A stretch of 64,000 bases of DNA, from the NCBI GenBank assembly GCA_017614995.1, contig JAGAAX010000045.1, forward strand, positions 17,563 through 81,562, in the 5' to 3' direction. Position numbers and translations under genes: made by a program. Positions 16,905 through 25,174 of the stretch are shown piece after piece; the first letter of the stretch is position 1; every line of letters starts with the position of its first letter. Under the pieces are notes generated by a model that did not search any database, had not been told where the DNA came from, and saw nothing but the letters and a program-made list of their open reading frames with translations. The DNA is from Spirochaetaceae bacterium (GTDB lineage Bacteria; Spirochaetota; Spirochaetia; Treponematales; Treponemataceae).

Positions 16905-17264
16905 ATGTCTAGAGCAATAGACGGAACAAAGCGTAAGGAACGCCGCAAGAAGATTCTTAAACTTGCTAAAGGTTTCCGCGGCAGACGCGGAACAAACTAT
17001 AAAGCTGCAAAAGATGCCGTAACACAGGCATTGTCAGATGCTTATGTAGGACGCCGCGACAAAAAAGGTGCAATGCGCTCTTTGTGGATTGCACGTTTGA
17101 ATGCAGCATGCCGCGCTGAAGGCATCACATATTCACGCTTCATTGAAGGTTTGACAAAAGCTAACGTAATCATTAACCGCAAAGCATTGTCAAACATGGC
17201 CATTGAAGATCCTGCAGCTTTTAAAGAAGTTGTAGCTGTTGCAAAAAAAGCAATTGGAGCATAA
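16905..17264 (+). CDS. rplT: 50S ribosomal protein L20
   Basis: A 119-residue L20 with RRKKILKLAKGFRGRRGTNY and SYSRFIEGL-type sequence typical of the family. The 58-nt gap after rpmI holds a small hairpin (GTGGC 16870-16874 / GCCAC 16881-16885) followed by AAGGAGA. L20 represses its own operon in several bacteria by binding the leader RNA; the hairpin could take part, but this is inference. Confidence 0.96.
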   Translation: MSRAIDGTKRKERRKKILKLAKGFRGRRGTNYKAAKDAVTQALSDAYVGRRDKKGAMRSLWIARLNAACRAEGITYSRFIEGLTKANVIINRKALSNMAIEDPAAFKEVVAVAKKAIGA

Positions 17265-17267
17265 CAC

Positions 17268-17744
17268 ATGATTTCACTCGATCAGGTTCAGCTTCTTGAA
17301 CATAAAGTAGAAACAGCAGTAGCAAAAATAGCTGACTTGCAGAAAGAAAATGATTTTTTGCGTAATAAGTTTTCTGAACTCAAGGTTCAGTATGATGAAA
17401 TGCAGAAAGCTAATGTAGAACTTTCCGCAAAGGTTTCTCTTTTTGAGCAGAACCAGCCTACGATCGAAAGTGGAATTATGAAAGCTCTTGAGCGTTTGAA
17501 CAACATTGAAGATTCTGTTCTGCGTGTAAGCGGTGGCAGCATTGAGTCATCGGTTACAATGCCGGAACAGAATGTGGCTGCAAAGCCTTCTACAGAAAGT
17601 GCAGGTGTTCAGTCTTCGCCGCAGTTTGTTGCGAGTGCCCAGCCTGCACAGACCACACCTTCTATAGATCCTTTTTCAACAATTACTTCTTCGGTAGCTC
17701 AACAGAAAGCACCCGGAGAAACACAGCAGCTTGATATTTTTTAA
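17268..17744 (+). CDS. Coiled-coil protein, probably ZapB-like
   Basis: A 158-residue protein. The first 70 residues form a strong coiled coil (LEHKVETAVAKIADLQKEND...), like the small division protein ZapB. The rest is low-complexity, rich in Ser, Gln, Ala and Pro, and probably disordered. It begins 3 nt after rplT and is followed 10 nt later by zapA. The ZapB-ZapA neighbourhood supports a role in Z-ring organisation, but the coiled coil itself is not specific evidence. Confidence 0.7.
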   Translation: MISLDQVQLLEHKVETAVAKIADLQKENDFLRNKFSELKVQYDEMQKANVELSAKVSLFEQNQPTIESGIMKALERLNNIEDSVLRVSGGSIESSVTMPEQNVAAKPSTESAGVQSSPQFVASAQPAQTTPSIDPFSTITSSVAQQKAPGETQQLDIF

Positions 17745-17754
17745 GGCTTAAGCG

Positions 17755-18060
17755 ATGGCAAAAGGAACCCTTCAGATAAATCTTTTAGGAACTTCTTTTT
17801 CGATTCAGGCTGACGAAGATTCATTATATCTTGAAAAATTGCTGGCTCATTATAAAGAAACGGTTGACGGCTTAATGCAGTCTACTGACTTAAAAGAGCC
17901 TTTGAAAATTGCAATTTTAGCCGGAATTATGATAACCGACGAACTTGCAAAAGAGCGCCGCAATGTTCCTAATACAGACACTCTGATGGTTAATGCCGAA
18001 TTAAGCGAAGCCGAGAAGATTGTTCTGCAATTAACTAAAAAAATCGACCAGGTTTTATAG
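17755..18060 (+). CDS. zapA: Cell division protein ZapA
   Basis: A 101-residue protein matching ZapA: QINLLGTSFSIQADEDSLYLEKLL at the N-terminus, then a C-terminal helix ending in a heptad-like EKIVLQLTKKIDQVL. ZapA binds FtsZ filaments and bundles them. It sits between the coiled-coil gene and a YaiI-family gene in the same run after rplT. Confidence 0.85.
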   Translation: MAKGTLQINLLGTSFSIQADEDSLYLEKLLAHYKETVDGLMQSTDLKEPLKIAILAGIMITDELAKERRNVPNTDTLMVNAELSEAEKIVLQLTKKIDQVL

Positions 18061-18064
18061 CCGC

Positions 18065-18544
18065 ATGGACGCAAGAAATTTCCGTATTTGGATAGATGCG
18101 GACTCATGCCCTGTGCAGGTGCGCGATCTGACTGTGCGCTTTGCACTAAGACTGAAAATACCCGTAAAATTTGTAGCAAATCACGATATTCCGTTTAAGA
18201 AAAACGAGCTTTTTGAGATGATTGTCTGTGAAAACGAAAAAGATGCCGCAGACGATTACATAGTCGAAAATGCAAAGCCCGAAGATCTTGTAATAACAAG
18301 AGATATTCCGCTTGCTTCACGTCTTGTAGACAAAAAAATTGCCGTAATAAACGACCGAGGCTGTGTCTTTACAGAATCAAATATCGCGGAAAAATTAGCC
18401 ACAAGAAATCTGCATTATATGCTCATGGAGAACGGCTCGCTGCCTGAAATAAAACGTGCCGGTACTTTTGGCAAAAAGGAACTCAATCTTTTTGCAAACA
18501 GCCTCGACCGCGAGCTTCAGAAAAAAATAAAAGCATACAATTAA
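18065..18544 (+). CDS. YaiI/YqxD family protein (UPF0178, DUF188)
   Basis: A 159-residue protein beginning with IWIDADSCPVQVRD, the family signature, followed by VKFVANHDIPFKKNE and the acidic DAADDYIVENAKPEDLVITRDIPLA. The three conserved Asp clusters resemble a PIN-like nuclease active site, so metal-dependent RNase activity is often suggested but not shown for this family. It begins 4 nt after zapA. No membrane segment. Confidence 0.9.
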   Translation: MDARNFRIWIDADSCPVQVRDLTVRFALRLKIPVKFVANHDIPFKKNELFEMIVCENEKDAADDYIVENAKPEDLVITRDIPLASRLVDKKIAVINDRGCVFTESNIAEKLATRNLHYMLMENGSLPEIKRAGTFGKKELNLFANSLDRELQKKIKAYN

Positions 18545-18557
18545 CACAATTAAAAAC

Positions 18558-18586
18558 TTGACATAATGCAAAAAGAAAAATAGACT
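18558..18586 (+). promoter_or_regulatory. Promoter for second chemoreceptor gene
   Basis: TTGACA (18558-18563) and TAGACT (18581-18586), 17 bp apart. The leader of about 50 nt ends with GATAGGGGA before ATG 18640. Confidence 0.7.
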
Positions 18587-18639
18587 ATGCAATGTAAAAT
18601 TTGTATAAATATTTGCTGCATCAATAGATAGGGGATTTT

Positions 18640-20535
18640 ATGAAACTGACAAGAAACTATCTTATTATATTTTTGCTTTTGTCTTATGCAGGCGGTTTTT
18701 ATCTCCGCTGGTATCAGCTTGAATTTTTTTACAGAATTCTCCCGACGTTTTTTTCTGGAATAGGCTCTACATTATTAGCCACATTTGTGCTTATGATAAC
18801 AATGGGTTCGTACAACTTTGTTGTTCTTAACAGATTCACGAAAGTTATACAAAAAATCAAGAACGGTGAAAAAATAACAGACGAAGAGCGTAAAATGGCA
18901 ATCCGCTCGCAGTCAAAGATAAACATAATCTCGTTGATTACAAATATGATAGGTTTTGGTGTCGGTCAGGCTTTTGCCATTATTGTAGACGTAAAGAATG
19001 GCGTTATCGTGCCCGTTCCCAGCCGTCTAACGCTGATTATGATTCAGGCAATACTTGTCGGCTGTCTTATTGCGATTTTTGAAATCTTTATAGTCGGTGT
19101 GCTTATGCGTGATGACCGCCGTCTGCTTAAGATTCACTCGGTTGACGAGCTTGACCACGATATAAGCTTTTCAATCAAATATAAGATTATCTTTTCAAGC
19201 GTTGTGATTCTCGGACTTATGGGCTTGCAGTGTTTCTGCCTTCCGTATCAGATTATATTTGGCGACTGCGGCGCGCCTGTTGAAGACATGATGAGCGAAT
19301 ACCTAAAGAATTTTCCGAAAGTATTTATTGCAACCTTTATTCCTTGTATTGCTTTGGTTTATGTTCTTGCAACAGACATCAAGGCGCGCATTCAGCATAC
19401 GGCAGGGCGTGTGCGCGACATCGGCAGCAAGGGCGATTTGACCTCGCGCATCGACATTGCCATGAAAGACGACATCGGCGCGCTTTCGTCTGAAATCAAC
19501 CTTTTTATGAGCGATTTGTCGTCAATGGTGCAGGACATAAAGACAGAAACTTATATAGTAGAGAATTCTGCTGAAAACTTAAGTGAGTCGCTTAAAGTTT
19601 CAAATGACGCCTTGAAAAACATGAAACAGACCGCTGAAAAAATCATGGAAGAGGGCGAACATCAGAAGTCGCTTGTAGAAAACGCAAGAAACGATGTCGT
19701 CAACGTAACGCGGAGCGTTCTTGACGTTGAGCAGCAGATAGAACAGCAGACGGCTTCTGTGCGCAACAGTTCAAGCTCTGTATCTGAAATGGCAGAAAAT
19801 ATTGAAGCTGTCGCTGAACTTGCCCAGCAGGCTGATACTGTTTCAACCAGCCTGAAAGAAGCAAGCGAAAAAGGTGAGAGTGCTATAAAAACTGCTGTCA
19901 ACGCAATTATGGAAATACAGACTGCTTCAAATGAAGTTCAGGATATTGTCAAAGTTATTCAGAAAATTGCATCGCAGACAAACCTGCTTTCAATGAACGC
20001 CGCAATTGAGGCGGCTCATGCCGGTGCAATCGGTCAGGGCTTTGCAGTTGTTGCTGACGAAGTCCGTTCGCTTGCTTCTTCCAGTTCTGTGAGCGCAAAG
20101 AATATTGCAGTTCATATCAAGGATATGGTCGGAAAAATCCAGAACGGTGTAGAATCAATTCAGCAGGCAGGAAATGCTTTTACAGAAATAAACGCCGGTA
20201 TTGCAAATACTTCAGATTTGGTAAGAACTATCGCGCACTCAATGGAAGCGCAGCGTGTAGGCGCAAATGACACGATAAAGTCTACGGAGTCTGTTGTAGC
20301 TTCAATTGAGTTAATTCAGAGTCTGACAAAACAGCAGCATGAATTTGCAGAAAATGTTGAATCTTCGATTAATAAGATTGTTAATGCTTCGCAAGAGATT
20401 GCCTCTTCACTTGAAAAGAACACTGAAAATTCACGCAAACTTGAATGTGCTATAGACGGTGTTGATTCTTGTGTTGAAAACAACAGCATGGCTGTTTCAA
20501 AAATGCTTGACTGCATTAACGTGTTCAATGTTTAA
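18640..20535 (+). CDS. Methyl-accepting chemotaxis protein with multi-helix membrane sensor
   Basis: A 631-residue chemoreceptor. Instead of a periplasmic Cache domain it has an N-terminal region of about 250 residues with about six membrane helices (for example NYLIIFLLLSYAGGFYL at 5-21), so the signal may be sensed within the membrane. A HAMP-like segment and coiled coil follow; the signalling tip is QTNLLSMNAAIEAAHAGAIG then GFAVVADEVRSLA. It is monocistronic, with the hairpin 20536-20577 directly after the stop. Confidence 0.9.
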   Translation: MKLTRNYLIIFLLLSYAGGFYLRWYQLEFFYRILPTFFSGIGSTLLATFVLMITMGSYNFVVLNRFTKVIQKIKNGEKITDEERKMAIRSQSKINIISLITNMIGFGVGQAFAIIVDVKNGVIVPVPSRLTLIMIQAILVGCLIAIFEIFIVGVLMRDDRRLLKIHSVDELDHDISFSIKYKIIFSSVVILGLMGLQCFCLPYQIIFGDCGAPVEDMMSEYLKNFPKVFIATFIPCIALVYVLATDIKARIQHTAGRVRDIGSKGDLTSRIDIAMKDDIGALSSEINLFMSDLSSMVQDIKTETYIVENSAENLSESLKVSNDALKNMKQTAEKIMEEGEHQKSLVENARNDVVNVTRSVLDVEQQIEQQTASVRNSSSSVSEMAENIEAVAELAQQADTVSTSLKEASEKGESAIKTAVNAIMEIQTASNEVQDIVKVIQKIASQTNLLSMNAAIEAAHAGAIGQGFAVVADEVRSLASSSSVSAKNIAVHIKDMVGKIQNGVESIQQAGNAFTEINAGIANTSDLVRTIAHSMEAQRVGANDTIKSTESVVASIELIQSLTKQQHEFAENVESSINKIVNASQEIASSLEKNTENSRKLECAIDGVDSCVENNSMAVSKMLDCINVFNV

Positions 20536-20582
20536 GGCATCTCGAAAAAAAACGCTATTGGCGGTTTTCAAGATGCCCTTTA
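20536..20582. terminator. Bidirectional terminator
   Basis: GGCATCTCGAAAA (20536-20548) pairs with TTTTCAAGATGCC (20565-20577) with one mismatch. It lies between the convergent chemoreceptor and metallo-hydrolase genes. Confidence 0.7.
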
Positions 20583-20588
20583 GCGTTT

Positions 20589-21206
20589 TCAGCCTGTAAT
20601 AAACTCTTCGCTGCCGGTCTTTTTGGTGTAAGTCGGTTTTGACGAATAAGCCTGCGTGTTAAACTGCTTTTCGGATTTTATGGTAGAAGGCGGCCCATGC
20701 CCCGGCATGATTACAAGCTCTTCGTTCTGGCTTAAAATCTTTGTCTTTATGTTTGTTTTCAGTATTTTTTCGGCGTAGGCATTGTTTGTGTTACCTATAA
20801 GCCCCGCCGTCAAAGCGTCGCCTGTAAATAGAATCTGCCCGATTTTGTAGACCATTGAGTCGGCTGTGTGACCCGGCACAGAAAGATAGCCGACATTTGT
20901 GCCAATAATCTTTAAGATGCCGTCACCTTTGATAATCTTTGTGTCGTCAGCGGCAAGCTCATAGTCGGCGGTATAGACTTTGGGCTTGTAAATTTTGCGC
21001 AGCGTTCTAAGCCCCTTATAGTGGCTGAAATGGTTGTGCGTTATAAGAACGGCTTCAAGTGAATAATGATTCTGCTCAATCTGCATAATCATTTCTTTGT
21101 TTACCGTTCCGGGGTCAATTATAAGAGCCTGTTTTGTCTGGTCATTTTCAACGATGTAGCAGTTTGAGAAGCCTTCAAGACACAAGTGAAAATAAACTTT
21201 AATCAT
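20589..21206 (-). CDS. Metallo-beta-lactamase fold hydrolase with altered metal motif
   Basis: A 205-residue protein of the metallo-beta-lactamase superfamily, close to the glyoxalase II-like group. It keeps the VPGHTADSM His, FTGDAL Asp and MPGHG His. The normal HxHxDH motif reads HNHFSH, with Ser where the metal-2 ligand Asp is expected, so it may bind one metal or work differently. The start overlaps the end of the pentapeptide gene by 8 nt and has AAGGAG upstream, so the two are translationally linked. Confidence 0.82.
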   Translation of the reverse strand: MIKVYFHLCLEGFSNCYIVENDQTKQALIIDPGTVNKEMIMQIEQNHYSLEAVLITHNHFSHYKGLRTLRKIYKPKVYTADYELAADDTKIIKGDGILKIIGTNVGYLSVPGHTADSMVYKIGQILFTGDALTAGLIGNTNNAYAEKILKTNIKTKILSQNEELVIMPGHGPPSTIKSEKQFNTQAYSSKPTYTKKTGSEEFITG

Positions 21207-21651
21207 TCTGAAGTTCCACTCCTTCTGAAAAATTTGCTTCTCTTGTGTTTGAGTGTTTGAAAGAAACGTTCTCGAAACTTGCTTCTTGAAAAGAGCTTTG
21301 CTTTATGTTGCAGTTTCTAATTGACGTGTTGAAAAGCTTTGCGCGTATAAACCTTGAATTGTATAAGTCTGAATCGTCAAATGACGACTGCTGGGCTGTT
21401 ATTCCGTTAAAATTATTGTGCACTAAGTCTGAATTGGTGAAAAGTACGTGCGAAAAAGTGCTGCCGCTAAAGCTTGTGAACTGCATGTTTGAGTTAAGCA
21501 GGTTGCAGTCGCTGAAAAGTGAAAAGTCAAGCATTGTCATGCGCATTCTGCAAAATTCAGAGTGAATAGAAGAAAATGTGCAGTTTCTTAAGTCACAGCC
21601 GTAAAACTTTTTGCCGCTCAAGTCTATGTCGCTGAAGTGAATGCCTGACAT
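21199..21651 (-). CDS. Pentapeptide-repeat protein, C-terminal part of a split gene
   Basis: A 150-residue protein made mostly of A(D/N)LXX-like five-residue repeats (DLSGKKF, DLRNC, NLLNSNMQ, DLVHNNF, DLYNSRF, ANFSEG), which fold as a right-handed beta helix. No enzymatic role can be assigned. The ATG at 21651 is not the natural start: the same frame continues upstream for 19 codons to a TAA and beyond it for 42 more codons from ATG 21837, with good amino-acid sense. The gene therefore appears interrupted by a single stop codon. It overlaps the hydrolase gene downstream. Confidence 0.8.
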   Translation of the reverse strand: MSGIHFSDIDLSGKKFYGCDLRNCTFSSIHSEFCRMRMTMLDFSLFSDCNLLNSNMQFTSFSGSTFSHVLFTNSDLVHNNFNGITAQQSSFDDSDLYNSRFIRAKLFNTSIRNCNIKQSSFQEASFENVSFKHSNTREANFSEGVELQND

Positions 21652-21708
21652 GCTTAAGCCAATTATTTTGTCGTGGTTCTCTATATATTTGTAGACATTG
21701 TAGCGCGT

Positions 21709-21837
21709 TTATTCGGCTTTTTCGTCGTGTTCAAGGCAGAAAACTTCTGCGTTGCTTAAAATGCTGCCGTTTTCGTCAATACGCGACACTGCTAAATTTC
21801 TGCATCCGGGATATTGGCATAATCCAATTGAAAACAT
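21709..21837 (-). pseudogene. N-terminal zinc-motif part of the split pentapeptide gene
   Basis: A 42-codon open frame with CQYPGC and, 26 residues later, CLEH, a zinc-binding layout. It ends at TAA (21709-21711) and is exactly in frame with the pentapeptide ORF; the 19 codons between (TRYNVYKYIENHDKIIGLS) read as normal protein. TAACAT (minus strand, 21849-21844) stands 6 nt before its ATG. Either the full 212-residue gene carries a nonsense mutation or the stop is read through. Confidence 0.65.
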
Positions 21838-21887
21838 GCAATAATGTTACCACATAGACCGAGCTTTGAAAAGCTTGAAACAGAAAA

Positions 21888-21916
21888 TTGCAATTTTTGG
21901 TGGAATCTTCTATAAT
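21888..21916 (+). promoter_or_regulatory. Promoter of the Cys-rich protein-murI operon; likely leaderless
   Basis: TTGCAA (21888-21893) and a perfect TATAAT (21911-21916) are 17 bp apart. ATG 21923 lies 6 nt after the -10 box. Confidence 0.72.
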
Positions 21917-21922
21917 GGGCGC

Positions 21923-22213
21923 ATGTGTTGGAAATGCGGAACTGATAACAAAGTAGAGAACCCTGTTTCAAGAAGTGCGGTTTGCGAAAATTGCGGTGCA
22001 GATTTGCGCTGCTGCAAAAACTGTGCCTTTTACGCACCCAGCTCTCATTATGATTGTAGAGAAAATGTCGATGAGCTTGTAACCGACAAAGAAAGGGCAA
22101 ATTTTTGCGGTTATTTCAAATATTCGGCTGAAAGTGTCGGCGCGAAAAAATCAGACGGAAGCAAAAAAGCCGAAGATGCAAGAAAAGCTTTCAACAGTTT
22201 GTTTGGTGACTAA
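21923..22213 (+). CDS. Small Cys-rich zinc-ribbon protein
   Basis: A 96-residue protein from ATG 21923. A longer in-frame start at 21866 would lie upstream of the promoter at 21888-21916 and is therefore rejected. It has CWKCG, CENCG, CCKNC, a YDCREN motif and a final NFCGYF, i.e. two or three zinc-binding Cys clusters, then a charged helical tail. I recall similar small proteins next to murI in treponemes but cannot name a function. It is 5 nt upstream of murI. Confidence 0.75.
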   Translation: MCWKCGTDNKVENPVSRSAVCENCGADLRCCKNCAFYAPSSHYDCRENVDELVTDKERANFCGYFKYSAESVGAKKSDGSKKAEDARKAFNSLFGD

Positions 22214-22218
22214 AAAAC

Positions 22219-23037
22219 ATGGACAGAATTCAAATTCTATTTTTAGATTCCGGCACCGGTGGTCTTCCGTATATGCTTAGACTGAAAGAACTTGCGCCTG
22301 AAGTCCGCTGTGTTTATATAGGCGATACTGCGAATTTTCCCTATGGTGAAAAAACATTGGCACAGATTGAGTGTATGGCGCGAGAAACGACTGAACGCGC
22401 CATAAAGTGCTTTAACCCGCAGATTGTGGTTGTTGCCTGCAATACAATGTCTGTGGCGGCGTTGAAGAGCCTCCGCGCAAGTTTTGACGTGCCGTTTGTG
22501 GGCACTGTGCCTGCAATAAAGCTTGCAGCTAAATCTACGCAAAACAAGAAAATAGGTCTGCTCGCGACGCGCCACACAATCGAAGACCCTTATACCGAAG
22601 ATTTAATCAGCCAGTTTGCGCCAGACTGCAAAGTTTACAAACGTGGCGACGGCGAGCTTATCTCTTTTATTGAGCACCATCTTTTTACAGCTTCTGCCGA
22701 CGAACGTCTTGCGGCAGTTGCACCCGCTGTTGAGTTTTTTAAAACTTGCGGAGTTGATACGGTTGTGCTTGCCTGCACCCATTTTCTTCATCTGTTTTCG
22801 GAATTTGAGACAGCATTCGGCAAAAGCATAAATGTGATAGATTCAAGAGAGGGTGTTGCAAAACAGGCGCTGAGGCTTCTTAGTGAAAGCCCCAAACTCG
22901 AAGATTTTTCCCGAGAAATAAAAGATGTTCCGGATATGGGCGTTTATGTTACTTCGCTTAAAACCGCCAGCGACGAGTTTGAGTACAAAAACTGGTGTCG
23001 GCTCTCAAATGTGCCCTTCATGGGGCTTCTGCCGTAA
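22219..23037 (+). CDS. murI: Glutamate racemase
   Basis: A 272-residue racemase making D-glutamate for peptidoglycan. N-terminal FLDSGTGGLPYMLRL, DTANFPYGEK, the first catalytic Cys in VVACNTMSVAAL and the second in VLACTHFLHL are all present. SDSG is replaced by LDSG, common in variants. It is in an operon with the Cys-rich protein gene and ends 46 nt before a bidirectional terminator. Confidence 0.93.
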   Translation: MDRIQILFLDSGTGGLPYMLRLKELAPEVRCVYIGDTANFPYGEKTLAQIECMARETTERAIKCFNPQIVVVACNTMSVAALKSLRASFDVPFVGTVPAIKLAAKSTQNKKIGLLATRHTIEDPYTEDLISQFAPDCKVYKRGDGELISFIEHHLFTASADERLAAVAPAVEFFKTCGVDTVVLACTHFLHLFSEFETAFGKSINVIDSREGVAKQALRLLSESPKLEDFSREIKDVPDMGVYVTSLKTASDEFEYKNWCRLSNVPFMGLLP

Positions 23038-23081
23038 ATAGACGATTTATAAGTATTTGATTTTTAATCAGATTTTTCAAT

Positions 23082-23116
23082 AAAAAAAGCCCTGAACGTG
23101 TGTTCAGGGCTTTTTG
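23082..23116. terminator. Bidirectional terminator between murI and fba
   Basis: A perfect GCCCTGAAC / GTTCAGGGC stem with a GTGT loop, flanked by A7 and T5 runs; works for both convergent genes. Confidence 0.92.
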
Positions 23117-23133
23117 CTTATAGTGCCGTACTA

Positions 23134-24132
23134 TTAGAGCTTGTCGTTTGAACCGAGTACGTTCACGATTTTGTGAATGTACATCTTTTTCATGTTCTCG
23201 CGTGCTGGTGTGAGGTACTGGCGCGGGTCAAAGTGAGCTGGGTTTTCAGCCAAATATTTGCGGATAGCTGCTGTCATTGCAAGACGAGAGTCTGAGTCAA
23301 TGTTGATTTTGCATACAGCTGATTTTGAAGCTTCGCGGAGCTGTTCTTCTGGAATACCAACAGCGTCCGGGAGTTTTCCGCCGAACTTGTTGATTGTGTC
23401 AACTTCGTCCTGTGGAACTGATGAAGAACCATGAAGAACGATTGGGAATCCAGGGAGTTTCTTTTCGATTGCATGAAGAACGTCGAAAGCTAATGGTGGT
23501 GGAACAAGCTTGCCTGTTTTCGGGTCGCGTGTGCACTGTTCTGGCTTGAATTTGTAAGCACCATGTGAAGTACCGATAGAAATTGCAAGAGAGTCACAGC
23601 CAGAGCGTTTTGCAAAGTCGATAACTTCTTCTGGCTTTGTGTAGTGAGAAACTTCTGAAGCAACTTCGTCTTCAACACCGGCAAGAACACCGAGCTCTGC
23701 TTCTACGGTTACATCATATTTGTGAGCATAGTCTACAACTTTCTTTGTAAGAGCAATGTTCTCTTCATAAGGAAGTGAAGAACCGTCAATCATTACTGAG
23801 CTGAAGCCCATGTCGATACAGTCTTTGCAAAGTTCAAAAGAATCACCATGGTCAAGGTGAAGAACAATCTGTGGTTTTGCGCAGCCGAGTTCTTTTGCAT
23901 ATTCAACAGCACCCTGTGCCATGTAGCGGAGGATTGTTGCGTTTGCGTATTTGCGTGCGCCTTTAGAAACCTGCATAATTACAGGTGATTTTGTTTCAAC
24001 TGCAGCCTGAACGATAGCCTGCATCTGTTCCATTGTGTTGAAGTTAAAAGCTGGAATTGCATATCCGCCTTTTACGGCTTTTGCAAACATTTCTTTTGTG
24101 TTTACAAGACCGAGATCTTTATAGCTTGTCAT
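23134..24132 (-). CDS. fba: Fructose-bisphosphate aldolase, class II
   Basis: A 332-residue zinc-dependent aldolase splitting fructose 1,6-bisphosphate in glycolysis. Zinc ligands and catalytic residues lie in LHLDHGDSFELCKDC, VEAELGVLAGVEDE and the phosphate-binding IGTSHGAYKF and LHGSSSVPQ motifs. The length and the YTKPEEV segment fit the class II group common in spirochaetes. CTCCTT on the plus strand (24138-24143) is its Shine-Dalgarno. Codon use is strongly biased, consistent with high expression. Confidence 0.95.
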   Translation of the reverse strand: MTSYKDLGLVNTKEMFAKAVKGGYAIPAFNFNTMEQMQAIVQAAVETKSPVIMQVSKGARKYANATILRYMAQGAVEYAKELGCAKPQIVLHLDHGDSFELCKDCIDMGFSSVMIDGSSLPYEENIALTKKVVDYAHKYDVTVEAELGVLAGVEDEVASEVSHYTKPEEVIDFAKRSGCDSLAISIGTSHGAYKFKPEQCTRDPKTGKLVPPPLAFDVLHAIEKKLPGFPIVLHGSSSVPQDEVDTINKFGGKLPDAVGIPEEQLREASKSAVCKINIDSDSRLAMTAAIRKYLAENPAHFDPRQYLTPARENMKKMYIHKIVNVLGSNDKL

Positions 24133-24158
24133 TTTAGCTCCTTAGAATTGGATAAAAT

Positions 24159-24164
24159 ATTATA
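24159..24164 (-). promoter_or_regulatory. -10 box of the fba promoter
   Basis: TATAAT on the minus strand, preceded by TGC (extended -10). A TTGATT with TACTAT at 17 bp overlaps it and is an alternative. The leader is about 20 nt. The rest of the 24133-24445 gap up to the flaA promoter shows nothing recognisable. Confidence 0.6.
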
Positions 24165-24361
24165 GCAATAGTATTAATTTCATGGAAAATAATCAATAGA
24201 GAAAACAAAATTGGCGGCTCTTTCCGTATGAAAAATGTAATGCAGACGCAGTGTTTTACAGGGTTAAGTTTTAGGCACTTTGAGCCGATATTTAATAAGT
24301 ATTCTTATCTTTACATAGCTGCAATTTTAGCGGTGTGTCTGCAATTACCGTTGTAAATTGT

Positions 24362-24391
24362 TTGACAAAGCTATGGCAAGGGGAATATAAT
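24362..24391 (+). promoter_or_regulatory. Sigma-70-type promoter of flaA
   Basis: TTGACA (24362-24367) and TATAAT (24386-24391) are 18 bp apart, both perfect consensus hexamers. There is no sigma-28 motif, which agrees with sheath genes of other treponemes being expressed from sigma-70 promoters. Confidence 0.8.
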
Positions 24392-24445
24392 ATCTCGGTA
24401 AGAAGTGTAACGAGCTTTTTCTGACAATAACAAAAGGAGATTTGG

Positions 24446-25174
24446 ATGAAACAGGGCAGATTAAGTGTTTGTCTCGTCCTCGTAAGTTTGCTGTTATTGC
24501 TGCCTATTTTTGGTCAGACGGTAACAACAACAAGTTACGATTCTTTGATGGTCGATGATTTTGATCAGACCGCTGAGAATGGGGACTGGGTTTGGTACGT
24601 TCAGGGCAGCAGATTTGTTGCTGACGGTTATCCCAAACTGCAATATTTTGAGGGAGCGCCGAACTCGGTTAAATACCTTCTCAAAGAGGGAGTTGTCGGC
24701 AAGGTATTAGGCGTTGAATTTGCTTTTAACCGTAAAGGTGACAACTGGGTAGAGATTTTCCCTGCAAAACAAGATGCAAACGGAAAATATGTTCCACAGA
24801 ACCTTCCGTTGAAAGGTGATGTTGACCACGTAGATGTTTGGGTTTGGGGCGGCGGATATTCATATAATTTGGATTTGCTTATTCGCGACGCTGACGGACG
24901 TGTACATTCACTTCCTATGACAAAACTTTCGTATGTTGGTTGGAGAAACGTTAAGACAACAATTCCTGGTTGGATTAATCAGCATTCTCGCTTCCGCTCT
25001 GGAGCAAAAACATTGCAGTTTGTAGGATTCCGTATCAGAACAGATCCACAGGCTCCAGTAGATATCTTTACAGTATACTTTGATCAGTTTAAATATCTTA
25101 CAAATACATTCGCAAATGTATATGACGGATATGATCTTGAATCTGTTGTTTTTGATGAGGGGGCTGGACGATGA
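24446..25174 (+). CDS. flaA: Flagellar filament sheath protein FlaA
   Basis: A 242-residue secreted protein with a Sec signal peptide (MKQGRLSVCLVLVSLLLLLP..FGQ). FlaA coats the FlaB core of the periplasmic flagellar filament in spirochaetes. Family features: VDDFDQTAENGDWVWYVQGSRFV, GVVGKVLGVEFAFNRKGDNWVEI, and the tail FVGFRIRTDPQAPVDIFTVYFDQFKYLT. Shine-Dalgarno AAAGGAG. It overlaps the second flaA-type gene by ATGA, so both are co-translated. Confidence 0.9.
   Translation: MKQGRLSVCLVLVSLLLLLPIFGQTVTTTSYDSLMVDDFDQTAENGDWVWYVQGSRFVADGYPKLQYFEGAPNSVKYLLKEGVVGKVLGVEFAFNRKGDNWVEIFPAKQDANGKYVPQNLPLKGDVDHVDVWVWGGGYSYNLDLLIRDADGRVHSLPMTKLSYVGWRNVKTTIPGWINQHSRFRSGAKTLQFVGFRIRTDPQAPVDIFTVYFDQFKYLTNTFANVYDGYDLESVVFDEGAGR

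Noticed and set aside
21866..21922. Upstream start for the Cys-rich protein
   Set aside because: A promoter with perfect -10 box lies between this start and ATG 21923.
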